IMG/VR virus record: IMGVR_UViG_3300036399_001571
Span: 108,520 to 172,519 of that record
DNA from: a virus
DNA: 64,000 nt
Strand: one strand, 5' to 3'
Numbering within the stretch: position 1 is the first letter of the stretch; each line of letters starts with the position of its first letter. A program made the translations under genes and the position numbers. Below are positions 27,799 to 36,961 of this stretch, one piece after another. A model generated the notes under the pieces. That model did not search any database and was not told the origin of the DNA. It saw only the letters and a list, made by a program, of their open reading frames with translations.

Positions 27799-27985
27799 TG
27801 TTCCCACTTTTCATTGAGCCTCTACCCTTTTTTGAGGGCTTCATGACTTTTGACTTTGATTTTCCATACTGAGATTCTAGCCATTCGTCGAAGTCTTCTA
27901 CTTCTCCGGGCTTAGAAATAACGTATTTTTCGTATTGCTTTATTAAGCCAATAAGCTCATCGTCTTCTTCATCAAATCGTGGCAT
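27785..27985 (-). CDS. Small protein, 66 aa
   Basis: MPRFDEEDDELIGLIKQYEK... with an acidic first half and a Lys/Ser-rich tail (KSKSKVMKPSKKGRGSM). The ATG at 27985 follows the stop of the DUF5872 gene by two bases and has AAGG upstream, so the long overlapping form to 28123 is rejected. Confidence 0.65.
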   Translation of the reverse strand: MPRFDEEDDELIGLIKQYEKYVISKPGEVEDFDEWLESQYGKSKSKVMKPSKKGRGSMKSGNIDYP

Positions 27986-27987
27986 TT

Positions 27988-28497
27988 CTATCTGGACCTT
28001 CGCGCTCTTCTTCCAGCTTTTGCCGCTCTCATCGTATTTGGAACGAATTGTTTTCCTTTTTTGCTTCCGGCAATCTTTTTCCTGTTTGTTGCATTTTTTT
28101 GTGCTGGTGTTAGTTTTTCCCATGCCGCTGCAGGAAGATATCTACGCATTCCGTCTGGTCGGTTTGCTGGCTTACCATCGCTGGTAGTCCATTTTTCTTT
28201 CGTCCACTTCTTTAGAGACCTCTGAGTCTTGCTTAATCCGCCGCGATAACCGCCACCAGCTTTTCTGTACTGCACAGCAAGCAATTGAGCTTTTCTGGCA
28301 GACCACTGGCCAGGTTTGCCGCCATCAGAGCCGGCAAGAATGCGAGATTTAATTCTTTCTCGTAGCTCCGGTTTTGTGTATGAGTTTTTTGCTGATTTTT
28401 CCATTAACTCGGAATCAACACCAGCTAAAAATTCGCCAACAGCCTGCTCAACCCACTCCGGGCCGTAATCTTCTGATTTATCTTGTCTGCTGGCCAT
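27988..28497 (-). CDS. DUF5872-like basic protein, 169 aa
   Basis: The ordered blocks ELRERIKSRILAGSDGGKPG, QWSARKAQLLAVQYRKAGGG, KTQRSLKKWTKEKW and YLPAAAWEKLTPAQKNATNR, then KKGKQFVPNT, match what I recall of DUF5872, a family common in large viruses and marine phages; the function is not known to me. Strongly basic C-terminus (AGRRARRSR). Confidence 0.75.
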   Translation of the reverse strand: MASRQDKSEDYGPEWVEQAVGEFLAGVDSELMEKSAKNSYTKPELRERIKSRILAGSDGGKPGQWSARKAQLLAVQYRKAGGGYRGGLSKTQRSLKKWTKEKWTTSDGKPANRPDGMRRYLPAAAWEKLTPAQKNATNRKKIAGSKKGKQFVPNTMRAAKAGRRARRSR

Positions 28498-28551
28498 TTG
28501 TTTCTCCGCTTAAAATAATACGCGATATAGAAGCGGATTCGTGTTAAGTGT

Positions 28552-28851
28552 TTATTGCAGTCTTTGACCGCATTTTAAGCAGGTAACAGACCATGGGTAG
28601 CGCCTGACCGAAGGGTGCTCACATTCAAGTAGCGTCTTTGCCTTCGCATTTAGCACGTCTCGTATCCACGCCGACATGGTTTTACCATCGACGGCCGCAG
28701 CCTGCCTCCAGCGCTCCCTGACCTCGTCCGTGGTTCTGATTAGGACCGATGTGTTGGTTGGTCCTTCGTCTTCTTTTTCTAGTGGTCTTACCGACAAATC
28801 TGTCGAATCAGCGACGGCCTTCATTGCAGCTTCAAGGTTGCTGTCACTCAT
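28552..28851 (-). CDS. RHH protein with zinc-binding tail, 99 aa
   Basis: VLIRTTDEVRERWRQAAAVD plus MSAWIRDVLN at about 36-68 is a ribbon-helix-helix DNA-binding domain. The tail adds CEHPSV ... CLKCGQRLQ, a CxH...CxxC zinc ribbon. Probably a small transcriptional regulator. It overlaps the TerS-like gene by 8 bases. Confidence 0.75.
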   Translation of the reverse strand: MSDSNLEAAMKAVADSTDLSVRPLEKEDEGPTNTSVLIRTTDEVRERWRQAAAVDGKTMSAWIRDVLNAKAKTLLECEHPSVRRYPWSVTCLKCGQRLQ

Positions 28852-29485
28852 CTGTTTCCTCTTCGTTTGGTTCTTCTTCTACGGATACTATCTCAGCATC
28901 AACGATGTCTGCTTCACCCAACATTTGTCTCACAGCGCTTTCTGGGAGAACTCCAGACATCCCCATTAGTTGAAGAAGTTGCCTTGCTTCTGATTCTGGG
29001 TCAAATGTATTTCCAATTTGCTTGAGCTGTTCAGAGCCAGCAAGTGTTGCCTTTATCGTTTCGCTCGTCTTATTCCCAACATCCATCTGAACGCTGATGT
29101 TGGTTTGGTCCATGCCTAGAAGTTTTGTGCGCCTATCCATGATGGAAAGAACCTGCTGTATCGCCTTCAAGTCCGGCTCAACGGCAACTTCTGTTCCATC
29201 ATCCATCACCTGTCTTCTGTGTTGGGTTAATGGCCAAATTGCCTGCTGAAGACTGTCCAGTCTTTCAAGTTCAAGCCGAAGAACTTCCGGGTAAGCCATC
29301 AAGGTCTCGCGGTTCATTTTCTCTAACTGACGAGAAATTGCTTTAGACACAGCGCTCGTTGTCATTCCAAAACGTCTTGCTATTTCGGATGTCGAAGTGC
29401 CAGCTTGGCGAAGCTTAAATATTCGCATGTCTCTTTCACCAAGAAACTCACGCGTAGCAATTTTATTGCTTTTGTCTTCGCTCAT
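28844..29485 (-). CDS. Terminase small subunit-like HTH protein, 213 aa
   Basis: An N-terminal HTH (LRQAGTSTSEIARRFGMTTS, AVSKAISRQL) is followed by a long helix with LRLELERLDSLQQAIWPLTQ and VLSIMDRRTKLLGMD, an element typical of small terminase subunits and related packaging HTH proteins. The tail is acidic. The large subunit is not in the window, so the role in packaging is inferred. Confidence 0.55.
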   Translation of the reverse strand: MSEDKSNKIATREFLGERDMRIFKLRQAGTSTSEIARRFGMTTSAVSKAISRQLEKMNRETLMAYPEVLRLELERLDSLQQAIWPLTQHRRQVMDDGTEVAVEPDLKAIQQVLSIMDRRTKLLGMDQTNISVQMDVGNKTSETIKATLAGSEQLKQIGNTFDPESEARQLLQLMGMSGVLPESAVRQMLGEADIVDAEIVSVEEEPNEEETDE

Positions 29486-29502
29486 TACCCTATCTTAGTG
29501 AC

Positions 29503-31329
29503 TTATTTGTCAACTTTCATGAACTCAATCACTTCGAACGGGAATACCTTGCCTCGTTTGATTTTCAAAGGCCACTGACGTTGGTCGCGAGCTCCTCTGA
29601 AGTGCCGAACGTCGTAAACGTATGGCTCGTTGGCTGTCGGGTCCGGTTGAAGAGAAATACCAAACTCCGGCCAGCGCGACCAAACAGCAGAACCAAAAGG
29701 ACGCAATTCTCTTGTATTAAGAGTTGTTCCAAGTGGTGCGTGGTGCTCGAGCCAAAGAGCGCATCCATAAACTGTTCTAATTGTGTCTAGGTACTTGGCA
29801 ACCTCAACAGCAATGGCCTCTGAGGTTCGTCCGCCTGGGTCGACGAATGCCTTATACAAAGGACCCATCACCAAAATGTCTGGCTTGACTCGCTCAATCG
29901 CTTCTTCAAGAATCAATCTGTCTTCTGGCTTCAATAGGTCCATTCCAGACGGTTTGGTTAAAACCTCTCCATAAACCCTGGCGACATGTCCGCGACGCAT
30001 TGCTTGCGTAAGGATTGCAGAAGATGCTCTTCGAATAATTCGCTCAGGGTTTTCAAGGTCAACGGTCAAAGTTACGACGGGCTTCATCTGCCCGTACGTG
30101 AAAGGGTGAATACCAGCAGCAGCACAAAGCGCAACTTGCCGCGCGAGCATAGTCTTGCCAACGCCTTCGGCAGCAACAACGATTACTCTTTCGCCACGTT
30201 CAAGAAGACCAGGAATAACCCAGTCGTAAGATTCATCAACCTGCTCCGCAATAAAGTCGTTCCATTGAACCAGTCTGCCTGGGTCCGTGATTTGCTTCGA
30301 TGTAGTTGCAGAAAGAATCATCGACATTTTTGAAACCATTTGACCAGGACTTAAGTCCTCCCTACCAAATAGTTCTTGAATCTTTACGAGCGCCGAATCA
30401 AAAACAGATTCTTTCTTTTCTTCGATTGGCTCGCTATCTTCTTGAAATTCATTTTCGACATTTTCAACATGCTCTGATTCATTTTCTTCAGATGGCGAAA
30501 ATGCGACAAGTGTCTCAAATGTCCCACCTGAAGATAGGTGGTCAGTAATGTCTTTTACATCTGGGCAAACCCATGCCTGCGCATCGCACCCTGCATCTGT
30601 TAAGACTTTCAGCAGTTTTGAAGCATGCTCTCTTCCAGGGGCATCGTTATCTGCGACGATGTCTACAACTGCGCCTTTAAGCGCTTCTGTGTGGATGTCG
30701 AGCCAGTGTCCAGCTCCACCGGGCATTGTTGTTGCAACATACCCCAACGCAATAAGTGTGTCTGCGTCTTTCTCTCCCTCAACTACCCAAATTGGCGTTC
30801 CAGAATCTTTTGCAGCAAGAACAGCTGGAAGATTGTAGAGAATTTTTGGAACTTCTGAAAGCGAATATGACCATCCGCCATTCTCAACCGGTTTTCTCTG
30901 TCGAAAAGTCTTAACACCATCCTGATTTGTATATCGAACTTTTTGAAACAGCAATTCACCAGATTCGTCGATGTAGTCATAAGAGCAAACAAATTTAAGC
31001 TCCTCTTTAATGATGGGCTTTGGCGCCTGCGTTGACGTTTGTTGTTTTTCTTTTTTAACAATTGGCTTTTCGTAAATTGTGCTCGTGCCGTTTTGGGGCA
31101 TTATGTCGGAAATCGCTAAACCAACCGAAGCACATATCTCTGCGACATCGCACCCATTGCCTCTATGGCAATGAACCAAAACGCGACCATCTGTTCCCTC
31201 ACTTACAGAAAGAGATGGGTTGTTATCGTCATTCCTGCAAGGGCAGCGTGCCATAAAGTTCCCGCCACTTTGCCTGACCCCATCAAGTCTGTCAAGGAAG
31301 TTCTGGACGATTGGTCCGGGCGTTGTCAC
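29503..31329 (-). CDS. Primase-helicase (Toprim plus RecA-like ATPase), 608 aa
   Basis: Residues about 20-70 hold a zinc-binding motif (ARCPCRNDDNNPSLSV, CHRGNGCDVAEI). The Toprim domain is at about 177-250 (WVVEGEKDADTLIALGY, VVDIVADNDAPGREHA). After an acidic linker (about 275-310), a RecA-like ATPase follows, with Walker A AAEGVGKTMLARQ near 383 and a Walker B region ILVMGPLYKAF. The layout matches phage primase-helicases or the Toprim-RepA fusions of actinophages. GTG start overlaps the WhiB stop. Confidence 0.85.
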   Translation of the reverse strand: MTTPGPIVQNFLDRLDGVRQSGGNFMARCPCRNDDNNPSLSVSEGTDGRVLVHCHRGNGCDVAEICASVGLAISDIMPQNGTSTIYEKPIVKKEKQQTSTQAPKPIIKEELKFVCSYDYIDESGELLFQKVRYTNQDGVKTFRQRKPVENGGWSYSLSEVPKILYNLPAVLAAKDSGTPIWVVEGEKDADTLIALGYVATTMPGGAGHWLDIHTEALKGAVVDIVADNDAPGREHASKLLKVLTDAGCDAQAWVCPDVKDITDHLSSGGTFETLVAFSPSEENESEHVENVENEFQEDSEPIEEKKESVFDSALVKIQELFGREDLSPGQMVSKMSMILSATTSKQITDPGRLVQWNDFIAEQVDESYDWVIPGLLERGERVIVVAAEGVGKTMLARQVALCAAAGIHPFTYGQMKPVVTLTVDLENPERIIRRASSAILTQAMRRGHVARVYGEVLTKPSGMDLLKPEDRLILEEAIERVKPDILVMGPLYKAFVDPGGRTSEAIAVEVAKYLDTIRTVYGCALWLEHHAPLGTTLNTRELRPFGSAVWSRWPEFGISLQPDPTANEPYVYDVRHFRGARDQRQWPLKIKRGKVFPFEVIEFMKVDK

Positions 31330-31718
31330 TGTGCTTCCCGCAGGGCTTTCTTTATTGCCGCATCCTTAAGGCGATAGTTGCCCTTATATGCAAACCCATT
31401 GGCGTTTCGCCTTCCGATTCCAGGAAGGAAAATTCTTGCTTCTCGAGATAGGAGAATCCCTTTGTCACTTCTCATCATTGCGCGTTCAGCTTCTGTTTTC
31501 CCTCCCCAAATACCAATTGGTTCATGACGAAGTGAATACTCAAGACAGTGCTCCATTGATGGGCATGAGTTGCAAAGCTCAATTGCTTCTTTTGTATCTG
31601 CCCTAAATTTAAGCCACTGTTCCCTTGGCAAACCTTTTTCGATTACTGGGAACCACTTGTCAACATCGTGTCCTTTGCAGTTTCCCTCTGCTGGCGGCGC
31701 ATCGTAGTTTGGCAACAA
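31326..31718 (-). CDS. WhiB-family Fe-S protein, 130 aa
   Basis: Cysteines at about 14, 49, 52 and 58 (CNSCPSMEHC) and the signature IGIWGGKTEAER identify a WhiB-like [4Fe-4S] protein. A C-terminal extension beyond 90 residues is basic (GIGRRNANGFAYKGNYRLKD) and could bind DNA. TTG start behind AAGGAG. Directly upstream of, and coupled to, the primase-helicase gene, so it may co-vary with replication. Confidence 0.88.
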   Translation of the reverse strand: MLPNYDAPPAEGNCKGHDVDKWFPVIEKGLPREQWLKFRADTKEAIELCNSCPSMEHCLEYSLRHEPIGIWGGKTEAERAMMRSDKGILLSREARIFLPGIGRRNANGFAYKGNYRLKDAAIKKALREAQ

Positions 31719-31727
31719 TTCAACTCC

Positions 31728-32150
31728 TTACGTCGGATTAGGTTTGGTTATCCTAGCGACGTCGGATGAAGAAAGAAATACCAGAGCGTGTTTTACTACA
31801 AGATTTCCGGAGATGTCTGTTGCGACAATATCTATTGCTTCTAATGGTATTTTAAACTTTGAAGCAATTGCAGCTTTCATTTTGCTTATATCAATTTCTT
31901 CTTCAACAAATTTTACATTGTCATCAATGTCTGTTGGAATGGCTCCGGCGGTAAGAGCTTTCATTTCGCCATCTTTTTCCACAGCACGAAGACACCATGC
32001 ACAAGCTAATTTTGGCGTCGAAGCAGCGCGCGCACGTGTTTCAGTGTGCCCACAAGAAAGCAAGTGTCGGTATTCGACTTTTCCCCAAGCACCCTCACGG
32101 GTAATTTGAACCACATCTTGGCGTGGCGCTTTGCGATGTTCAGTTGTCAC
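31728..32150 (-). CDS. Zinc-binding protein, 140 aa
   Basis: LLSCGHTETRARAASTPKLA then CAWC provides a CxH...CxxC site at about 33-53; the rest is helical and acidic. GTG start. Not recognised; the zinc motif resembles small actinophage proteins next to WhiB genes. Confidence 0.65.
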   Translation of the reverse strand: MTTEHRKAPRQDVVQITREGAWGKVEYRHLLSCGHTETRARAASTPKLACAWCLRAVEKDGEMKALTAGAIPTDIDDNVKFVEEEIDISKMKAAIASKFKIPLEAIDIVATDISGNLVVKHALVFLSSSDVARITKPNPT

Positions 32151-32177
32151 AGCCCACCATTATGGTGGAAGAGGAAG

Positions 32178-32441
32178 TTATTTTGCGATACCCTTAAACA
32201 ACTTTCGCAACCACTTCTTCAAGCCGCGAGCATCAACTGATACTTGCGCTGGAATGCTGTCGATAAGTTGTTCAATTTTGTCTGCATGCTCAGCCACTTG
32301 CTTTGCTGCTACTGCTTCTACGAAGTCTTCTGCTTTTGCAAAAGTGCTTTTTGGAGCAGCCTTCTTTGCAGGAGCCTTCTTTGCGGCAGCCTTCTTTGCA
32401 GGGGCCTTTTTTGCTGTTGTCTTTTTCTTTGATGTTGCCAT
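32178..32441 (-). CDS. Histone H1/HU-tail-like basic protein, 87 aa
   Basis: The N-terminal 35 residues are repeats of KKAPAKKAAAKKAPAKKAA type, as in bacterial histone-H1-like proteins and the tail of mycobacterial HU. The C-terminal half is a helical acidic-then-basic domain. It probably coats or condenses DNA. The ATG at 32441 is chosen because the longer frame runs through the divergent promoter region. Confidence 0.75.
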   Translation of the reverse strand: MATSKKKTTAKKAPAKKAAAKKAPAKKAAPKSTFAKAEDFVEAVAAKQVAEHADKIEQLIDSIPAQVSVDARGLKKWLRKLFKGIAK

Positions 32442-32522
32442 GACCTTGACTTTATCAAACCATTTACCACCGTGGCGGAACCACCTCCCCTGTAGAAGCG
32501 CGGTCCGACCTAGGCTGTTGCC

Positions 32523-33170
32523 GTGGAAGGCTCTTATGACAATGATTATAGTAAAATAGCTCTTGCTATAACTGCCGCCCAACTAGCAAAGTCGACCAGC
32601 GTAAAAGAATTCGGAATCGGCGAAGACCTGGCTATCAATTTTTTTGGCTGGGATGAAGAGCGACTAGCCATTGTCTGCCAGATAAGGCAGGATTTGATGA
32701 AGATTGACCCAGAAGAGCGTTTAGCACGCTGTACGGAGCTCTGTGCGGTTCTCAGGCGATACTGGGGGGTGTCTTCGATAACAATGGTGGCCGAGGGTTA
32801 CTGTTCTGCAGATATGGCCGAGACAGAGGGTTTATCGCTAGCAGATGCATTTCTGGACGCATCAAAACCAGTGAAAGAGTGCATTACGGTAACAAACGTC
32901 ACTTTAGACCAGAAGGCCGTAGAGGATGGCGGTTTTGTGACTACAATTCTTGCCGTTCCTTATGCATACGAGCTGGGACGGACACTGAAGTGGTTTGACA
33001 CCCTCATCTACACCAATGGTGGAGGCAAGAATTTTAGGAATTCAAAGTATCCACAGTCAATGAGGCGAGCCTTGAAAAACAAGGTTGTTGACGACCTCCC
33101 GGACGAGGCATACGAGGAGCTGGTAAGCCTGATTAATTCAAATGGATTTCATATACAAGAATTTTATTAA
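32523..33170 (+). CDS. Hypothetical protein, 215 aa
   Basis: (M)EGSYDNDYSKIALAITAAQL..., GTG start. Later blocks include IGEDLAINFFGWDEERLAIV and AVPYAYELGRTLKWFDTLIY. The first part suggests a nucleotide- or DNA-independent alpha/beta protein; I do not recognise it. It opens the plus-strand block leading to the ribonucleotide reductase. Confidence 0.65.
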   Translation: MEGSYDNDYSKIALAITAAQLAKSTSVKEFGIGEDLAINFFGWDEERLAIVCQIRQDLMKIDPEERLARCTELCAVLRRYWGVSSITMVAEGYCSADMAETEGLSLADAFLDASKPVKECITVTNVTLDQKAVEDGGFVTTILAVPYAYELGRTLKWFDTLIYTNGGGKNFRNSKYPQSMRRALKNKVVDDLPDEAYEELVSLINSNGFHIQEFY

Positions 33171-33185
33171 AGTATAATAATTCAA

Positions 33186-33524
33186 ATGCCATTTTATGAC
33201 AACTCATACGACGACTTGTATGGTCGTTCGCGCAATCTATTCGACAACGTCACAATTCTGCCAGCTGATAGGACTCCGTGCCTCGTGTGTGGGCATCCAA
33301 CTGGGGACTGTGCTGGGGATAACTCATCCCATACGAGGATAGCTGGGTTCGGAATGATTGAATCACTTAAAGTTGTTCAAACTTTTTTGGTAGAAGAAGA
33401 CATACACGAAGAGAGACAAATAACACCTTCGATAAAAACAAAAGTTCTGTTGCACAAGAAGGGTAAACAGATACCATATGCCGAAGCCGAGCGACTTGGG
33501 TTAATAAAAAAATGGACAAACTAA
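33186..33524 (+). CDS. Conserved actinophage zinc protein, 112 aa
   Basis: TPCLVCGHPTGDCAGD at about 30-45 is a motif I recall from many actinophage proteins (a CxxC...C site), followed by a strand-rich C-terminal half that ends ERLGLIKKWTN. Role unknown. It lies 15 bases after the previous gene. Confidence 0.65.
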   Translation: MPFYDNSYDDLYGRSRNLFDNVTILPADRTPCLVCGHPTGDCAGDNSSHTRIAGFGMIESLKVVQTFLVEEDIHEERQITPSIKTKVLLHKKGKQIPYAEAERLGLIKKWTN

Positions 33525-33616
33525 GAGCAAAGTTACTACGACTTTAGACCCTTTCAGTATTCTCGGCTAAGTTAAAATCGATACCTACTCAAATCACTAT
33601 CACAACAGGACAAATC

Positions 33617-35542
33617 ATGACTTCGCTTGACCAATCATTCGTGGATTCGTATTCTCTAAAACAAGCTCCTTGGGGCTTCAACGGTATGGGGGAAATTGTA
33701 TTTCTTCGTACTTACAGCCGCAAGAAAGAAGATGGAAACAACGAAACTTGGCCAGAAACCCTTCAGCGCGTAATCAATGGAGCAATGGAAGTTGGAGTTG
33801 AGTACACAAAAGAAGAAGCAGAGGCACTGTTTGACCACTGCTTTAATCTTCGTTGCTCATTCTCTGGTCGTTCGCTTTGGCAGCTTGGAACGCCTCTTGT
33901 TCAGAAGTTCAATGCAACATCACTTAACAACTGCTACTTCACCAACATCGAAAAGATTGAAGACTTTGAATTGTTGTTCGAATACTTGATGCTTGGTGGT
34001 GGCGTTGGCTTCTCCGTTGAGCGCTCAAAGATTCACGACTTGCCAAAGGTTAAAGCAGGAGTCACAATCACGCACGAACGTTCCAACGATGCAGACATCA
34101 TTGTCCCTGACTCACGTCAAGGTTGGAAGCGTCTCTTGCATGCAGTGTTGAAGTCATATTTCGACACGGGTAAGTCTTTCTCATACTCAACAGTTCTTAT
34201 CCGTGAATACGGTGCGCCATTGAAGACATTTGGTGGCACTGCATCTGGCCCAGGAGCACTGATTGATGGTATTGCCGACATTTGCAAAGTGATGCAGAAT
34301 CGTGAGGGCAAGAAGCTCCGTTCAATTGATGTCCTAGACATCTGTAACATCATTGGCCGCATTGTGGTTTCAGGCTCATCACGTCGTTCAGCACAGATTG
34401 CGATGGGTGACCCGGACGACGTTCTTTTCCTCCGTGCAAAAAATTGGGCATCTGGGAATATTCCTGCGTGGAGAGCGAACTCCAACAACTCCATATACGC
34501 CGACCACTACGACGAAATCATGTCGGAACTGTGGAAGGGGTACGACGGAACCGGCGAGCCTTACGGCTTGTTGAATCGTCGACTTGCTCGTAAGTTCGGA
34601 AGACTTGGTGAAGCAAAGCCTGACAACTCAATTGAGGGCTTTAACCCTTGTGCTGAAATCGCACTTGCTGATGGAGAGTCGTGCAACTTGGCAACAATAT
34701 TCCTGCCAAACGTTGAGTCCCTTGAGCAATTTAAAGAAATCTCAAGCTTGCTCTACAAGACACAAAAGCAAATCACTCGCATGGCTTATCCATACGAAAA
34801 GACAACAAACATCGTGAGCAAGAATGCACGACTTGGTCAGTCTGTTACTGGAATCCTCCAGTGTTCAGAGGAACAAGTTTCGTGGTTGTCCCCTGCTTAC
34901 GAGTATTTGCAGGAATTTGATAAGCAATACTCCGCAGAGCGTGGATGGCCAGCATCAGTTCGTTTGACGACCGTTCAGCCATCAGGAACGCTTTCATTAC
35001 TTCCTGGAGTGACTCCTGGAATTCACCCTGCATTTGCTCCTTTCTATGTGAGACGTGTTCGCTTTGGTTCTTCAGACCCACTCGTTGAGGCTTGTCGCAA
35101 GCGTGGATACAAGATTCAGTGGGATATTGGAATCGACGGCAGAGAAGACCACACTCGCTATGTTGTGGACTTCCCATGCATGTCACCAGAGGGTTCGACA
35201 CTTGCTGCGGCAATGACTGCTGTGCAACAGCTTGAATGGGTAAAGAAGATGCAAACTGAATGGGCAGATAACGCCGTGTCGGTTACTGTCTACTACCGCA
35301 AGGAAGAGCTTGGAGAAATCCAGGAATGGCTTTCAAAGAACTACGACAAGAGCGTTAAGTCAGTTTCGTTCCTGCTCCACGTAGACCACAACTTCTCTCT
35401 TCCTCCATATGAAGAAATCACCAAGGAGGAGTACAACAAGATGCTCGCCAAGGTTGACTTCTCTGCGCCATTGCAAGATGTAACTTTTATGGGTGATTTG
35501 GACCTCGACAATTGCGCAACAGGTGCTTGCCCGATAAAGTAG
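33617..35542 (+). CDS. nrdJ: Class II (B12-dependent) ribonucleoside-triphosphate reductase, 641 aa
   Basis: Markers of the monomeric class II type: GRSLWQLGTPLVQKFNATSL, NNCYFTNIEKIEDFELLFEY, FNPCAEIALADGESCNLAT (active-site Cys and Glu), PSGTLSLLPGVTPGIHPAFA, and a C-terminal DNCATGACPIK carrying the redox cysteine pair. It makes dNTPs from NTPs using adenosylcobalamin and needs neither oxygen nor a second subunit. Shorter than the roughly 740-residue Lactobacillus enzyme but complete in core motifs. Two HNH genes follow directly. Confidence 0.92.
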   Translation: MTSLDQSFVDSYSLKQAPWGFNGMGEIVFLRTYSRKKEDGNNETWPETLQRVINGAMEVGVEYTKEEAEALFDHCFNLRCSFSGRSLWQLGTPLVQKFNATSLNNCYFTNIEKIEDFELLFEYLMLGGGVGFSVERSKIHDLPKVKAGVTITHERSNDADIIVPDSRQGWKRLLHAVLKSYFDTGKSFSYSTVLIREYGAPLKTFGGTASGPGALIDGIADICKVMQNREGKKLRSIDVLDICNIIGRIVVSGSSRRSAQIAMGDPDDVLFLRAKNWASGNIPAWRANSNNSIYADHYDEIMSELWKGYDGTGEPYGLLNRRLARKFGRLGEAKPDNSIEGFNPCAEIALADGESCNLATIFLPNVESLEQFKEISSLLYKTQKQITRMAYPYEKTTNIVSKNARLGQSVTGILQCSEEQVSWLSPAYEYLQEFDKQYSAERGWPASVRLTTVQPSGTLSLLPGVTPGIHPAFAPFYVRRVRFGSSDPLVEACRKRGYKIQWDIGIDGREDHTRYVVDFPCMSPEGSTLAAAMTAVQQLEWVKKMQTEWADNAVSVTVYYRKEELGEIQEWLSKNYDKSVKSVSFLLHVDHNFSLPPYEEITKEEYNKMLAKVDFSAPLQDVTFMGDLDLDNCATGACPIK

Positions 35543-35546
35543 AGGC

Positions 35547-36179
35547 ATGGCAGGAAGAAAACCAATACCAGAAGAAGAACGTTTTTGGGAAAAAGTGGAC
35601 AAGTCTGGACCAAATCCAAATTATCCAGATTGCTGGGAATGGACTGCGCATAAGGTAAAAAAATACGGTCATTTTGTATGCAAGCAAGATGGAGTCAATA
35701 AAAAACTTGGCGCCCACGTATACAGCTGGCAAAAAGCAAATGGTAAGCGGGTGCCGAAAGGGCTTGAAGTCTGCCATACCTGCAATAACCCACCATGCGT
35801 TCGCCCTGACCACCTAGAGGCCGAGACTCGTTCCCATAATCAGCGTTATTCTGTTACGAACGGCAACAACACGCAGAGAAAAAAAACACACTGCCCATAT
35901 GGACATCCATACGATGAAGCGAACACAATCAAAAAAATAAGCAAACATACCGGTCTTGATACACGAGATTGCAGGACTTGTCAAAAGAGATGGAAGAAAG
36001 AACGCGTTGCACGCAGACAGAAGGAAAAGGGAATAGAACCCAAAAAACCAAATCACTGCAGAAAGGGTCACGACTTCAGCGTTTACGGGGAGAAGTGGTA
36101 CGTAAAAAAAAGCGGACGCCCATACCGAACGTGCGTAGAGTGTATGCGGATTAGAGAGAGAAAGAGGAGAAATGGCTAA
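35547..36179 (+). CDS. HNH endonuclease with zinc modules, 210 aa
   Basis: The HNH core is GLEVCHTCNNPPCVRPDHLE at about 73-92. Two further Cys/His modules follow (HCPYGHPYDE ... CRTCQKRWKK and HCRKGHDF ... CVECMRIRER), likely DNA-binding. ATG four bases after the nrdJ stop. The type and position suggest a free-standing homing endonuclease. Confidence 0.85.
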   Translation: MAGRKPIPEEERFWEKVDKSGPNPNYPDCWEWTAHKVKKYGHFVCKQDGVNKKLGAHVYSWQKANGKRVPKGLEVCHTCNNPPCVRPDHLEAETRSHNQRYSVTNGNNTQRKKTHCPYGHPYDEANTIKKISKHTGLDTRDCRTCQKRWKKERVARRQKEKGIEPKKPNHCRKGHDFSVYGEKWYVKKSGRPYRTCVECMRIRERKRRNG

Positions 36180-36630
36180 GCACATGCCACATATTGAAAG
36201 ATTTTTCCAGAAAGTTGATAAGTCTGGTAATGAAAAGTTTCCGGATTGTTGGATTTGGACTGGTGCGCCAACAAGCAGGAATTATGGTTCTTTTTCCTTC
36301 TACACCAAGAAGCCCGCGATTGGGGCGCATGTATCAAGCTATCTTTTCCACAAGGGCGATGTCCCAAAAGGAATGCTTGTGTGTCATCATTGCGACAACC
36401 CACCGTGTGTTAATCCAGAGCATTTATTCCTTGATACAAACTCCGGGAACATGAGAGACATGATGAAAAAAGGTAGACATGGCTGGACGAACAGGGAGAG
36501 AACCCACTGTAGGCGTGGTCATGAATTCGAAGTTTTTGGAGTGATAAAGCGCACAAAAAAAGATGGGACAAGCTACCGTACATGCAAAGAATGCATAAAA
36601 ATAAATAGAAAGAACAACAAGAATAAGTAA
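36172..36630 (+). CDS. HNH endonuclease, 152 aa
   Basis: It has the same plan as its neighbour: GMLVCHHCDNPPCVNPEHLF (HNH core) and one Cys/His module (HCRRGHEFEVFG ... CKECIKINRK). The start overlaps the preceding stop as ATGGCTAA. It ends five bases before the tRNA cluster. Diverged tandem duplicate of 35547-36179. Confidence 0.85.
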   Translation: MAKHMPHIERFFQKVDKSGNEKFPDCWIWTGAPTSRNYGSFSFYTKKPAIGAHVSSYLFHKGDVPKGMLVCHHCDNPPCVNPEHLFLDTNSGNMRDMMKKGRHGWTNRERTHCRRGHEFEVFGVIKRTKKDGTSYRTCKECIKINRKNNKNK

Positions 36631-36634
36631 ATAT

Positions 36635-36707
36635 GCGTCGGTGGCCAAATGGATAAGGCAACAGACTTCTAATCTGTAGACTGTAGGTTCGAGTCCTACC
36701 CGACGCG
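36635..36707 (+). tRNA. tRNA-Arg(TCT)
   Basis: Acceptor GCGTCGG/CCGACGC, anticodon loop CTTCTAA in a CAGA-type stem, T-arm GTAGGTTCGAGTCCTAC, discriminator G; CCA not encoded. It reads AGA, a codon used often in the phage genes here. Confidence 0.93.
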
Positions 36708-36712
36708 CACAG

Positions 36713-36788
36713 TGGCAAGTAGCTCAGTTGGCAGAGCAAGGGACTGTTAATCCCTGGGTCGTAGGTTCGAGCCCTACCTTGCCAGCCA
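36713..36788 (+). tRNA. tRNA-Asn(GTT)
   Basis: Acceptor TGGCAAG/CTTGCCA, D-arm GCTCAGTTGGCAGAGC, anticodon stem GGGAC with GTT, T-arm GTAGGTTCGAGCCCTAC, discriminator G and an encoded CCA (36786-36788). Confidence 0.93.
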
Positions 36789-36871
36789 CTATACTGACGA
36801 TGGCCTCTTGCTAGAGGGCGTCATTAATATTTCTGTCGGTGCGCAGTTAGAGCGTCTAGCAAGCACTATTT

Positions 36872-36961
36872 GGAGCGATGGCAGAGAGGCTTATTGCACC
36901 TGTCTTGAAAACAGGAGTCCGTTTGCGCGGACCGGGGGTTCAAATCCCTCTCGCTCCTCCA
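36872..36961 (+). tRNA. tRNA-Ser(TGA)
   Basis: Acceptor GGAGCGA/TCGCTCC, anticodon stem CTGTC/ACAGG with TGA, and the long variable arm expected of tRNA-Ser (GTCCGTTTGCGCGGAC hairpin). The base before the encoded CCA is T rather than the usual G. Confidence 0.92.

Noticed and set aside
36790-36868. Inverted arms CTTGCTAGA/TCTAGCAAG between tRN-Asn and tRNA-Ser, perhaps another tRNA
   Set aside because: No T-arm or anticodon arm can be formed; it may be a spacer hairpin or relic but cannot be supported as a gene.
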